NCBI GenBank assembly: GCA_033063855.1
Contig: CP093830.1
Span: forward strand, 4,712,854 to 4,776,853
Origin: Smittia aterrima
Lineage: Eukaryota > Arthropoda > Insecta > Diptera > Chironomidae
Direction of reading: 5' to 3'
Length of the DNA: 64,000 nucleotides
Both the position numbers and the translations under genes were made by a program. The notes beneath the pieces were generated by a model. That model was given only the letters and a program-made list of their open reading frames with translations, made no database searches and had not been told where the DNA came from. The stretch's first letter is position 1; every line of letters begins with the position of its first letter. Positions 20,426 to 30,500 of this stretch are shown piece after piece.

Positions 20426-22260
20426 ATGGCCATCGTCAAAAGACAAGTAAATCAAACTCCTGAAAAGAAACCAGAGAAGCTTTTAAAACAAGCTCTCTCA
20501 AAGACATGGATACAATTCGCGTCATCTTCAAGTATGCATGGACCGAAGCACGCCATCGACAATCGTGGAAATAATGTCACCAAAACTTTTTGGATGATCC
20601 TTCCGATTTTTTGCTTCTTCTGCGCAACTATAATGATGGTGACGTTTTTAATGCGCTATAAGTCAAACCCAACGAGAATTAACGTCGACCGAAATTATGC
20701 GCCGATCAGTGAAATCGAATTTCCGGCTGTGACTTTCTGCAATCCAAATTTCATGACTGACAGTCAAGTTTATTCTCTTATCAGATCGCTGTGAGTTGAA
20801 TAATTATCATTAAACTTTCATGAAGATTTTGTGATCGATATTACAGCGAAGTTTATCCAGAGACGTACAACGCAACTGACGACGAAATCATTGAAAGAAT
20901 CAAATACACAGCTGGCTTCACTCTTCCAATTAGCATTTCGAATTTCTCCGATTTGAATTATCTTCAAGAGCTCATGCAAGACAATCGATTTGATGTTCCT
21001 GCGACGATGAAAAAGTTAATGGTTCCATGCAAAGAACTTTTGTTTCGATGTCGTTGGGAGGGCGTGATCATGGACTGCAAAGAACTATTTTCGGTGTCGG
21101 AAACTTATCAAGGTTACTGCTGCTCCTTTAACATTCTGAAACCTGTTGGCTCTTCAGTTGCTGCCAAACCTCAAACGATCAGAAAAACACATTTTTTTGG
21201 GCCAGACATGGGATTGTCAGTGATACTTAATCCGCTAGTCGAATATAATGCGTTGACAGTCAGCAACAGCGAAGGAATGAAACTGCTGATCAATGAATTT
21301 AATTTGTATCCAGGTGATCGTTCGATCGAGCGAATGTTGCCGCATAGGCAAGAAAATTTTGTTGAAATCCGACCCGAAAGAACTGACTGCTCAAATCAAG
21401 TTCGAGCTCTTCCGATTTCTGATCGTGAATGCGTTTTTGATAATGAATATCAACTAAGGTTGTTCTCAAATGAAAAACTTGAATGAAAACTTTTGAAATG
21501 AATTTTCTTTAAAGATTTTTCCCTTACTACTCCGAAGAAAATTGTCGAGCTGAATGCAACATGAACCAGTACATCAAGACTTGCGAGTGTCTGCCCTACT
21601 TTCTCTACAACACTCAGAACATTGAAACTTGCAGTTTTAGAAGTATTCAATGCATCGTGGAAAATCGAGGTGAAGTCAAATTAAATAAATAATTTTTAAT
21701 TGCTGAATAATCTCAACAGATTTATTGAGAAATGCAAGCCACGTCAACGCGACAACTTGCGTTTGCCCGAGTCAATGCATGAGCCAGAGTTATAGAATTC
21801 GAATCAGCTCTGCCGATATTTTGATCAATCAAAGTTATGTCAACGATTTGTTTCAGTGAGTCTAAACCATTTGATATCATCAACACAAAGTAGAAATTTT
21901 TTATGTTCCAGCTACAACTTAACGGAAAGTCACATGATTGTTCACGTTTATTTCGTCTCACAAAACTTTCGTGTCTTCAGTCGAACACTGTTAACAAACT
22001 TTATTAGTTTGATATCAAACCTTGGCGGAGTTTATTCGCTTCTGGTTGGCATGTCGATCATTTCATTGCTCGAGTTCATTTACTTTTTCACTGTTCGGTT
22101 GCATTTGAACTATAAAAGCATGAACAGTGAAGAAGTCAAGCCGAAGACATTTTCGCAGCGACTTGAAGTTGTTAACATTTCGACAATGAAAGTTCCGCGA
22201 CTTGATACAGCAAAATCTGACAGTTTATCGCTGAGAATGAGCGCGATGTCTCATTTCTAA
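20426..22260 (+). CDS. Pickpocket (DEG/ENaC) sodium channel subunit
   Basis: Amiloride-sensitive-type cation channel subunit of the plasma membrane; insect pickpockets serve touch, taste, pheromone and fluid sensing. Exons 20426-20790, 20847-21458, 21515-21669, 21720-21855 and 21912-22260 give 1,617 nt and 538 residues. Short cytosolic N-terminus carries the family His-Gly gating motif (SSMHGPKHAIDN). TM1 is FWMILPIFCFFCATIMMVTF, followed by FPAVTFCNPN. The large Cys-rich ectodomain has CNMNQYIKTCECLPYF and CVCPSQC. TM2 with the selectivity filter is NLGGVYSLLVGMSIISLLEF, with the conserved G-x-S. A basic cytosolic tail follows. Which pickpocket clade it belongs to is not clear. Donor GTTGTT of exon 2 is weak, but the reading frame and conserved protein support it. 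Confidence 0.93.
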
Positions 22261-22583
22261 TTAAAAGCTCTTTTTCGTCTTTAGAAACATTTTGAACGTC
22301 TCATAAAAACTTACACAACAAACTTCGTTGCATGATATTGAGAAGCACGTTTCGTTGTTTATGCAAATGCCTTGCTTGGCGTGAGAGTGTTCAAGGATTT
22401 TCTTCATCTTATCTCTGAGCGGAGCTGCATCATTTAAACTTTAAGGTTGCGACATATCAAACTTGTTCACACTTCACGAAAAGTCTTAATAAAAACAATG
22501 CACAAAGTTTTTTTTTTAAAAAATAAATAAAATTTTAATGAAAAACTTTGACACACATTCTTAACTTTTCTTTCTTCAAAAAT
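22261..22583. other. Convergent 3' region between pickpocket and twin-CX9C genes
   Basis: AT-rich DNA holding the 3' UTRs of two convergent genes. I see no open frame or RNA gene worth calling. Confidence 0.5.
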
Positions 22584-22920
22584 TTACGGCTTTTTCTTCT
22601 CCACGGGTTTCATGACTGCGCTCACAACTCGACTCAGAATGCACTCGTTCATCTTTGTCTTCAACGCCTCGCAAACAGCGGTGACTTTAGTTGATGCTAA
22701 GACGAGTTTAAAAATTCAATCAACACTTTTGTTTCGAAAAACATTTCAGCAAAGTTACTGTTATTCCAATATCGCACCAACCTTGTCCCTGTCCAGCTTC
22801 ATTCAAACAGGCTTCGAGAGCTTTGATTTCCTCAATGCAAATTCCATTCTTCTCAACGATATCACCAGCGACGAAGAAAACTGCTAAGAATAGCACGAAA
22901 AATGTCAATCCAAGTCTCAT
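22584..22920 (-). CDS. Small secreted-looking protein with twin CX9C motif
   Basis: Two exons, 22920-22782 and 22696-22584 (252 nt, 83 residues). The first 19 residues (MRLGLTFFVLFLAVFFVAG) are a strong signal peptide. The mature part has only four cysteines, in two perfect C-x9-C pairs: CIEEIKALEAC and CEALKTKMNEC, separated by a Gly/Gln-rich linker (NEAGQGQASTKVTA) that contains the splice site. This is the helical-hairpin cysteine spacing of CHCHD-type proteins, which normally lack a signal peptide and act in the mitochondrial intermembrane space. Here a secretory route is more likely. The tail KPVEKKKP is basic. The donor is GTTGGT, which is non-consensus. No known family is recognised; function unknown. 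It lies next to two vitelline membrane genes on the same strand. Confidence 0.75.
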
Positions 22921-22943
22921 GTTTTCTTCGCCGCAATTTTTAA

Positions 22944-22970
22944 GTCTGAACAGCTTTGATTCAAAATATA
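22944..22970 (-). promoter_or_regulatory. TATA and initiator candidates for the twin-CX9C gene
   Basis: On the minus strand TATATTTT (22970-22963) is followed by TTCAGACT (near 22950-22944), an initiator-like TTCAG. The 5' UTR would be about 25 nt. Confidence 0.4.
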
Positions 22971-23216
22971 AACTGCTGAAGACTTTGAAATATTGAAAAC
23001 ATATCAAAACAAGTTTAAGCGAAGTTGTCATTGGAGATTTTGAAGATTTTCGTGTTGCCGAGATTCAAAGCGAACTGAAAGTTTAAAAAGGAAAATAAAG
23101 ACAAATGTGTTTGTGGCAAAACTCTAATTTTTATTAAACGAAAACTTTTGTAGAAAAAATTAAATTTGGAAAACTTTTTTTTCGGCGATCATTTAAAGTC
23201 CAGTCAACATCAAAGT

Positions 23217-23675
23217 TTAGTATGAAGGCTTAGATGGGGCGTAGCTTGGAGCGGCTGCTGGTGCGTAGCTTGGGGCGGCAGCTGGGGCGTATGAAGGAGC
23301 TGATCCGTAGCTGGCAGATGGGGCTGATCCATAGCTGGCAGATGGGGCTGATCCGTAGCTTGGGGCTGATCCATAGCTGGCTTTAGCTGCTTGGCATGGG
23401 ACAGGGATGACTTGTGGTCCGCACGACAAGAGCAAGTTGGTTGGGCATGGAACTGATGGAGCTGGAGCTGATGGTGCTGAGTAAGATGGACGTGCGCCGT
23501 ATGATTGAGCTGGAGCTGAGTATGATGGAGCTGGTGCAGATCCGTAAGAAGGAGCAGCAGCGCCGTAGGAAGGAGCAGCAGCACCGTAGGCAGCGCCCAA
23601 CTGATAGTTGTACTCTTGAGCCGAAGCGGCCAAGAAAAGACCAGCGATGGTGACGAATCCCAAGAAGAAGTTCAT
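23217..23675 (-). CDS. Vitelline membrane protein, copy 1
   Basis: A 152-residue secreted eggshell protein. Signal peptide MNFFLGFVTIAGLFLAASA, then repeats built from SYGAAAP, SYGSAP and SYSAP. The central conserved block PCPTNLLLSCGPQVIPVPC has three cysteines in C-x7-C-x8-C spacing (C77, C85, C94), the VM domain of Drosophila vitelline membrane proteins. Such proteins are made by follicle cells and cross-linked into the innermost eggshell layer. The ATG at 23675 is chosen because the longer open frame has no upstream ATG and the promoter lies only 48-85 bases upstream. Single exon. The C-terminal repeats (SYGSAPSAS, SYAPAAAP) differ from the paralogue at 24967. Long open frames on the other strand and frames are shadows of the repeats. 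Confidence 0.9.
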   Translation of the reverse strand: MNFFLGFVTIAGLFLAASAQEYNYQLGAAYGAAAPSYGAAAPSYGSAPAPSYSAPAQSYGARPSYSAPSAPAPSVPCPTNLLLSCGPQVIPVPCQAAKASYGSAPSYGSAPSASYGSAPSASYGSAPSYAPAAAPSYAPAAAPSYAPSKPSY

Positions 23676-23722
23676 TGTTGCGGTTACTTTGATTGCTGTT
23701 GACACTTCGGTGAATAAGAAAG

Positions 23723-23760
23723 AACTGAATGATTTGTGTTTCTGGCCGAGGGCTTAAATA
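23723..23760 (-). promoter_or_regulatory. TATA-like box and initiator of vitelline membrane gene 1
   Basis: Minus-strand TATTTAAG (23760-23753) sits about 30 bases before the 10-mer TCATTCAGTT (23732-23723). The same pair occurs at the second copy. Spacing fits a focused core promoter. Confidence 0.7.
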
Positions 23761-24966
23761 ATGAAAAGTTCGCAACATAAGCACTTGCGACAATCAATTA
23801 AATTGTTTTTCATCAACATTTTCCAGGAAATCGGTCAGTGGACTGCCAACAGCGTCAGTGATTTATCAGCAAATATTTTAAGTTTGCACTTTGAGCGCTT
23901 GCGTCAATGCGTAACTTTTGAAACAATGCTTTGCTGAATATTAAATTCCATTTATTCAGAGTTAACTCTCAAAGTCTCGTTAATTGCAAATTACATCTTC
24001 ATAAGATATAAATGAAGTTGTGAATTAGTCATTGGATTTATGAGAAAGTTCTTTCTCGCGAAGGCATAGAAAAAAGCTTTAACTTTTAAGCTTTAACTTT
24101 TAAAAATTCAAATTATTAACAAAAAAAGCTTTCGAGATGAAATGTAAAAATCGCAATTTAAACATTTTTTCATGCAAAATTTGAGTTTATTTTCTATGCA
24201 AATGATTGAAAACAAAAAACTTTTTTGTCTACTCGAAATGTTTTAAATATTGAAGAGCATCTCACATTTTATCAGCTCGCTTAAACTGCAGACTGAACAT
24301 ATTTTTCCTCGAGTTTATAAAATTCAATTTAATAACTTTGAAAATCCGATGAAAGAGAACAAGCGAAATAAATAAATTTGTTTTCTCATCGCGAATGTGT
24401 CTGCTTTCCACGAGAAAAATGTTGATCAAAATCAATTTTATTGATTCTCAGTGTTTCATGATGTAATTTTTATCGAATTCTTATCAACAATTAGTAATTA
24501 CAGATTTCTGTAAAAGAAGAAATTTTTTGCATGTCAATTTTAATTTTAAAAAGAAATGATCTGAAAATTAAATTTTTTGTTTCATGTTTTGCTAAAGTTG
24601 AAATGAAGAGCGTCTCATGCATTCAACTGGCTATCAAATGAAGTTGTCCTTTTAATTAATAATAAAATGTTTCATTCTTGTCTTTTTTATTTTTGTTTAT
24701 TTCAACTTTAAGTTTGAACAATTCAGGAATTAAATTTTAAAAGGCTTAAGAAATTATTGAAATGAATTATTTAATGATGATTTTCATGTTGCTGACTTGC
24801 GAAACGAGCTGAAAGATTAAAAATGAAAACAAGGAAGAGAATTTATGTTGAAAAATCTTTAATATTTATTAAACAAAATTTTTTGATACAAAAAAATGAA
24901 ATTTAGATAAATTTTCAAGATTCATTGTTGTTTGCGATACTTTAAAAGTTCAGTCAACGTCAAAGT
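23761..24966. other. AT-rich spacer between the two vitelline membrane genes
   Basis: Promoter-distal sequence of gene 1 and the 3' flank of gene 2. The first part (up to about 23790) is still similar to the upstream flank of gene 2. The rest is AT-rich without coding potential. Follicle-cell enhancers would be expected here, but I cannot point to a specific site. Confidence 0.4.
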
Positions 24967-25383
24967 TTAATAACCCTTGCTGGCTGGCGCAGATCCATAG
25001 CTATGAGCTGGGGCTGATCCGTAGCTGGCAGCTGGGGCTGATCCGTAGCTTGGGGCTGATCCGTAGCTTGGGGCTGATCCATAGCTGGCTTTAGCCGGTT
25101 GGCAAGGGACAGGGATGACTTGTGGAGCGCACGACAAGAGCAAGTTGGTTGGGCATGGAACTGATGGAGCTGGAGCTGATGGTGCTGAGTAAGATGGACG
25201 TGCGCCGTATGATTGAGCTGGAGCTGAGTATGATGGAGCTGGTGCAGATCCGTATGAAGGAGCAGCAGCGCCGTAGGAAGGAGCAGCAGCACCGTAGGCA
25301 GCGCCCAACTGATAGTTGTACTCTTGAGCTGAAGCGGCCAAGAAAAGGCCAGCGATGGTGACGAATCCCAAGAAGAAGTTCAT
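24967..25383 (-). CDS. Vitelline membrane protein, copy 2
   Basis: A 138-residue paralogue of the gene at 23217. The signal peptide, the SYGAAAP repeats and the VM block (PCPTNLLLSCAPQVIPVPC, one Gly-to-Ala change) are almost identical. After the VM block the repeats diverge: SYGSAP units dominate and the protein ends SAPASKGY instead of SYAPSKPSY. The ATG is fixed at 25383 by the same logic as copy 1. Promoter elements are conserved too. Intact single exon. Secreted eggshell role is inferred from the VM domain. Confidence 0.9.
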   Translation of the reverse strand: MNFFLGFVTIAGLFLAASAQEYNYQLGAAYGAAAPSYGAAAPSYGSAPAPSYSAPAQSYGARPSYSAPSAPAPSVPCPTNLLLSCAPQVIPVPCQPAKASYGSAPSYGSAPSYGSAPAASYGSAPAHSYGSAPASKGY

Positions 25384-25430
25384 TGTTGCGATTACTTTGA
25401 TTGCTGCTGACACTTCGGTGAATAAGAAAG

Positions 25431-25468
25431 AACTGAATGATTTGTGTTTCTGGTCGAGGGCTTAAATA
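25431..25468 (-). promoter_or_regulatory. TATA-like box and initiator of vitelline membrane gene 2
   Basis: Minus-strand TATTTAAG (25468-25461) and TCATTCAGTT (25440-25431), same spacing as at copy 1. Confidence 0.7.
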
Positions 25469-25825
25469 ATGAAAAGTTCGCAACATAAGCAGCTTCGAAA
25501 GTCAATTAAATTGCTTTTCATCGATATTTTTCTGCAACGAACGGTCAATGGACAAACGATGAAAAATAAGCAAAAATAGTTTTATTTCTTTGAATAGCAA
25601 TTATTAAAATGAATTTGCATTTTCAGCTCTTGCGTCAATCGCAAGTGAACTCGACGAACTTATCAAGAATTCTTTCTTGTTTTAACGATCGTTCTCATGC
25701 TGATTTGCTTCTACTAAAAATTTGAATGTGGAACGATCTTTGTTTCGCTTCCGAACTCAAATTACTAAACTTTCCATTTCGTTTCACTTTTGTTTTATTC
25801 AAATCAGAGTTTTCATACAGCAAAG
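25469..25825. other. Divergent region between vitelline membrane gene 2 and the Gtsf1-like gene
   Basis: Upstream DNA for both genes. TACAG at about 25816-25820, just before the ATG, could be a leader-intron acceptor for the Gtsf1-like gene. Nothing else is recognised. Confidence 0.4.
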
Positions 25826-26325
25826 ATGTCAAATTCCGATTCCGCTCTTCCTGAGTCTGCAAAGTGGAAGCAATGTCCTTTTAACAAAGCTCACATGGTG
25901 CCAGGATCAAGGTAAATTAAAATCTTTAACAATCAATTTGTAAACTCAACTTTTTCTTTTACTTTAGCTTCGCCAAACATATGATCAAATGCAAACGATC
26001 TTACACTGGACCCGAGCTAGCTCAATGTCGATTTAATGTCGCTCACTATACACAACCAGATGAGATGACTGAACATGAAAGAACCTGCAAAGATAGAAAA
26101 ATTGTTGAGATAATTGTTGCCATGCAAAATAACCGAAGCAAGAGAAAACTTGAATCGACCGAAGATGCGCCATTAAGTAAAGTTCCTGTGAATAATCCGA
26201 CAGACTCAGAATCAGACGAATCGGAACTCTCGAGAGAATCTCAATCAGAAATTGAAGAAAATTCAGAGCTAAGTGATAACTTTGTTGTTGAGAAAAGAAG
26301 AAAAACATCGAAATTCGATTATTAA
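25826..26325 (+). CDS. Gtsf1/asterix-like CHHC zinc-finger protein
   Basis: Two exons, 25826-25911 and 25968-26325; 444 nt, 147 residues. Two CHHC zinc knuckles of exact C-x5-H-x9-H-x3-C form: C17-H23-H33-C37 and C49-H55-H65-C69, with the CPFNKAHMV start typical of the family. The C-terminal half is acidic and Ser-rich (DSESDESELSRESQSEIEEN), as in Gtsf1 proteins, where this tail contacts the Argonaute partner. In Drosophila, asterix (Gtsf1) works with Piwi in transcriptional transposon silencing in ovary, and Gtsf1 proteins stimulate PIWI slicing. Drosophila and other insects can have several paralogues, so orthology to asterix itself is not settled. AATAAA at 26345. Confidence 0.92.
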
Positions 26326-26344
26326 TTTAAAGATTTAATTCAAC

Positions 26345-26350
26345 AATAAA
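26345..26350 (+). terminator. Poly(A) signal of the Gtsf1-like gene
   Basis: AATAAA 20 bases after the stop. Confidence 0.7.
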
Positions 26351-27199
26351 ATAATTTTTTACTCTAAACTTTGCTTTCGTCTCATTTTGTAACTTCAGGT
26401 ATACATTCCCAAATCATTATTGACCTTTCGCTCTTCTTTTTTATCAGTCAACCATTTGTTTGTTTACTTAACAGACTAGGCAAGAAATAAAATGCATCGA
26501 TAATCGTAAACGACGAGCAACATGATAATTTTGTTTTGTTTATTTTGTGTCGAAAAATATTTTATGACAGCTCAGTTAAAACGAAATAGGAAACTGAAAA
26601 TCGAAATTATATCACCGGTTAACGCTTCGTTGCCAACTTATTCAAACTCATTTACGTAAAATGCTGAGAGGATTCTATGCTCCATGGCGATAAGCATTCG
26701 CGATTGATCAGCTAGTGTCGGGCATTGACCTAAACTTGAAACTCCGTGATTAGCTCTTGACAATGAAAAATTGTTACAGCAATAACTAAATCGAGGTTAG
26801 AGAATCCCGGGATCAATTAAATAAGAAAAGTGCAAATCATTATTCATCAATGTTTAGTCGTCAACTGTTTCCTCGAAATCATTTTAAAGACTTTGCATTT
26901 TTTTTCTTGTTTACTTAATTAATCAACAAATGTAGTCTAGATAGAGATAACTCATCAATAACTATCACTGGGTTAACTCATCGAGATCACAACATAATGA
27001 TGAAGCTACAACAATCAAAGCGACAAGTTATGGAAGATTTTTGAGATGTTTTAGGTTCCTCGCTCATAAAAAATCTTTCGCATCGTCGCCGTTCTATCGA
27101 AAAGTAAACGCTCCTTCACACTTTCTCTACGATCATTCTCGTTTCGTGTTTCTCTCAATATTCTCCTCGCTCACTGTCTTCAACCTCATGAACTCCTCC
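26351..27199. other. Upstream region of apolipophorin
   Basis: Non-coding AT-rich stretch. Likely holds fat-body control elements; I identify no single convincing site and no coding potential. Confidence 0.4.
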
Positions 27200-27238
27200 T
27201 ATAAAAAGGCGAGTACAGCTGGCGACGATCATTCAGTT
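27200..27238 (+). promoter_or_regulatory. Apolipophorin core promoter: TATA box plus initiator
   Basis: TATAAAAA at 27200-27207 and the initiator-like TCATTCAGTT at 27229-27238 are about 30 bases apart, an ideal arrangement. The transcript would have a 5' UTR of about 285 nt before the ATG at 27519, unless it is spliced. Confidence 0.8.
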
Positions 27239-27518
27239 TGATTTTTTTCGTGGCTGCTGCAAGGAACTCTCCGGGAACGTCGGAACTTGTGGAATCTAGA
27301 AAAAAGTTTTTCTGTGTTTTAATAAAGTATTTAAAAGGTGATAAGAGACGTTCATTTAGTGGAAAGATAATTCTGAGAAATTCAAAGACAATTCAGCTGA
27401 AAAATGATAAATGCAAGAAAAAGTGATTAAAAGTTATTTTTACTTTCAGTGTCAAAGGTCAAAGTGAAATTTGAAATTTGCGTCAAATCAATTCGGATTT
27501 GAGACGATCTGTCACATC

Positions 27519-30500
27519 ATGGGCTCCAGCCGGGTCCTATTTTATTTTCTGGCTTTCTTAGCCATTCAAGCGACGTCAGCTGGTAAGTTCTAGAAAAGAT
27601 TTAAAGGTTCAAAGATTGACATTAACGCGAATGTTTAATCTAACAAAAACAACTCAAATCGTTCTTGGAAAAATGACGACGCTCAAACAAAGTAAAAAGG
27701 TTAGCGATAAGTTCCCAAAGACGAAAGCCGACACAACTCTCCATATCCGTTGGATAATTCAATTGAATGTGAACCAATTTTCAATTTCCACTGGAACGAG
27801 AACTTTCTCGGCGACTTTGTTTTCGTTTATGAATCATTTTCGTTCGTCAAAGTTCCAACTAAGGTTCCTTCCTTATCAGCATCAATCTAAAGTCTAATTG
27901 AACGAGGGAGGGGAAGAGAAAAGCAAACAGAGACGCTGCTTGTTGACAACATTTCGTTCGATAGTGAGAGCTGTGTGTCAAACGTAAAGATTTATGCTGG
28001 CGAGTGGTCAGTGAACTCGAACTGCATTCGTTTATGCATCCGTACGCTTCCGTGATTAAAAGTTATTTTCGAATGTAATTTCTTTGTCATTGACATTGAT
28101 AATCACTTCGCTACTCTTGAACGCTTATCAATTTAAAAAAAAACGCTGAGTCTTTCGCGATTTTTTAATTTTGACCTTAGAGGTGAAATTTGAGCTGAGA
28201 TTTATGAGTTGGGAATAAGATAAGGCGCGAGAAAGATGTGATGCGTCCTCGCGTTAAATTTTATTTTTGTCGATAAGCAAAAAAAGTTTTTTTTTTAAAA
28301 TTGCATAATTTGATTTTTCTTTCCAGACAAATGTAAGCCGTCGACTTGTTTCTCGTCAAATAAATCGCCGCTTCTTGCGACAACCACTGGACAACAGTTC
28401 ACTTACGATTTCGAGTCAGTTGCCACAGCTCAATTGGTTAACAAAGAAACCGTTGAAACTGCTGTGTCTATTAAGGGACAAGCAGTCATCGTTGCTGGCG
28501 ATAACTGCGGTTACACTTTGACTCTACAGAATATTATTTCGTTTGGATCGGATAACAGCAAATTGCCGATTCAACAGAAAGAATTCCTTTTGCCCGTTCA
28601 ATTCACTCTCTCCGGAGATGAATTGGCGCCAGAGATTTGTGCTGACTCGACTGACAAAACTTTTAGTTTGAACGTTAAGCGAGGTGTCATCTCAGCATTG
28701 CAAAATGGCCTTGGAAAATCAGCGGAGCTCGATATTTTCGGTAAATGTCCAGTCTCATCATCTTCGTCGACTTCAGGAGGAGTTACAACAATCACAAGCA
28801 GCAGAGATCTCGATCAATGCGCTTATCGCGAGAAGTTATCGAACGGACTCATTCAAGGCGTCGTCACTGAAAGCTCTGAGATCAAGACATCGCCAATTCT
28901 CAATGGAAAGGTCGAATCTGAAGCTAAATTCCAAAACGGAGCTTTGCAAAGCATTGAACTCAAGGAATATTACAACTTCCTTCCATTCAGTACACAAACT
29001 CATGGAGCCAAGGCCAAGGTTTTGACGAAAATGAATTTGAAGAAAACCGAAGCAGGAAAATCAGGCGGCGAAGTAAAGAATCCAGTTCTCCGAACTCTTT
29101 TGTTCGAAAGCTCAAACACAAACTTAGCCAACCCAAAGGTCTCAATCAAGGAATCAATTAAGATCGCATTCGGAAAAGTTCTTCAAGAGTTCACTGGACA
29201 AGAAGGCGTTATCACTAAACATTCGGCTGCGACCTTTGCTGAAATCATTCGTCTGATGAGATTAGCTAAGAAAAATGATTTGATTATGTCTTATAAGGTA
29301 GCGTTCGTTGAACTTTGTTTGTAAGTTTCCTATGACTCAATCATTTTTTTCTCTCTCGTTTTGTTTGATAGGAAGCGTCGAAGGGAACTTTGAGCGATTT
29401 GCAAAAGCAACCAAACTTGAAAGCTGTCAGTCGTAGCATCTTCCTCGATGCTCTTTTCCGAACTGGAACTGGTGAATCAGTTGCCACTCTTGCCGATATT
29501 GCCAAAAATGAATTGAACGAAAAGGAAAGAAAATTAATGTTCTTGAGTTTCAACTTAGTTCAGTCAGTGACTAAGGAAGCAATCGCTGGACTCACAAAGC
29601 TTTTCAGTGAAAACTTGCCAAAGGAAGCTTATTTGAGCATTGGAAGTGTTGTCAACAAATATTGCCGCGATCGTGGATGCGAAGCTGGAGACGTTAAAGC
29701 AATTGCAGATAAATTCCTCGCCAAGATTCCTAAAGATTGTCAAACTTCAAACAAGAAAGATGAGGAAACTCTTGTCGCAGTTCTCAAGGGAATTCGTAAC
29801 AGCCAAACTATCTTGAACAACGCAATTGACAAAATTATCACTTGCGCAAGCAGCAAGAATCCAAACCGAGTTCGTGCTGTTGCAATTCAAGCTTTCACTG
29901 CTAATCCATGCCACAAGAAACTTCAACAAGCAGCAACTTCGATTTTGAAGGACCGCGAGGAAGATTCAGAAGTTCGTATTGAAGCTTATTTAGCTGCAAT
30001 TGAATGTCCATCAGGAAACTTAGCAAACGATGTTCAAGCTCTTCTTGACAATGAACCAATCAATCAAGTTGGATCATTCATTAACACTCACTTGAACTCA
30101 ATTCAAGCATCAACTGATCCTAAACGTGAAGCAACTCGAGCTCATTTCAAGAACTTGAGAACAAGCCGTAAATTCCCCTTCGACCCACGTCGCTACTCTT
30201 TCAACCGGGAAATCTCTTACGCTGTTGACAGTCTCGGACTTGGATCATCACTTGACACATCAGTCATTTACAGTCAACAAAGCTTCCTTCCTCGTTCACT
30301 TCGTTTGAACGTCACTGGAAATCTCTTTGGATCAGCTTTCAACATGTTGGAGGTCTCAGCTCGTCAAGAAAATCTCGAATCAATTCTCGAACATTATTTC
30401 GGACCACGCGGAACTATCACCAAGATGAGCAAGCAAGAACTTTACGACACAGTTAAGAAAGAGTTCTCAGAAATCTCTCGTCAAAAACGAGCTTTGCCTG

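Noticed and set aside
23210..23793. Several long open frames overlapping the vitelline membrane gene, on both strands
   Set aside because: They are shadows of the repeats encoding SYGSAP-type units. The same shadows recur at 24960-25486.
27616..27897. Open frame in apolipophorin intron 1
   Set aside because: It lies inside a well-supported intron and has no recognisable product.
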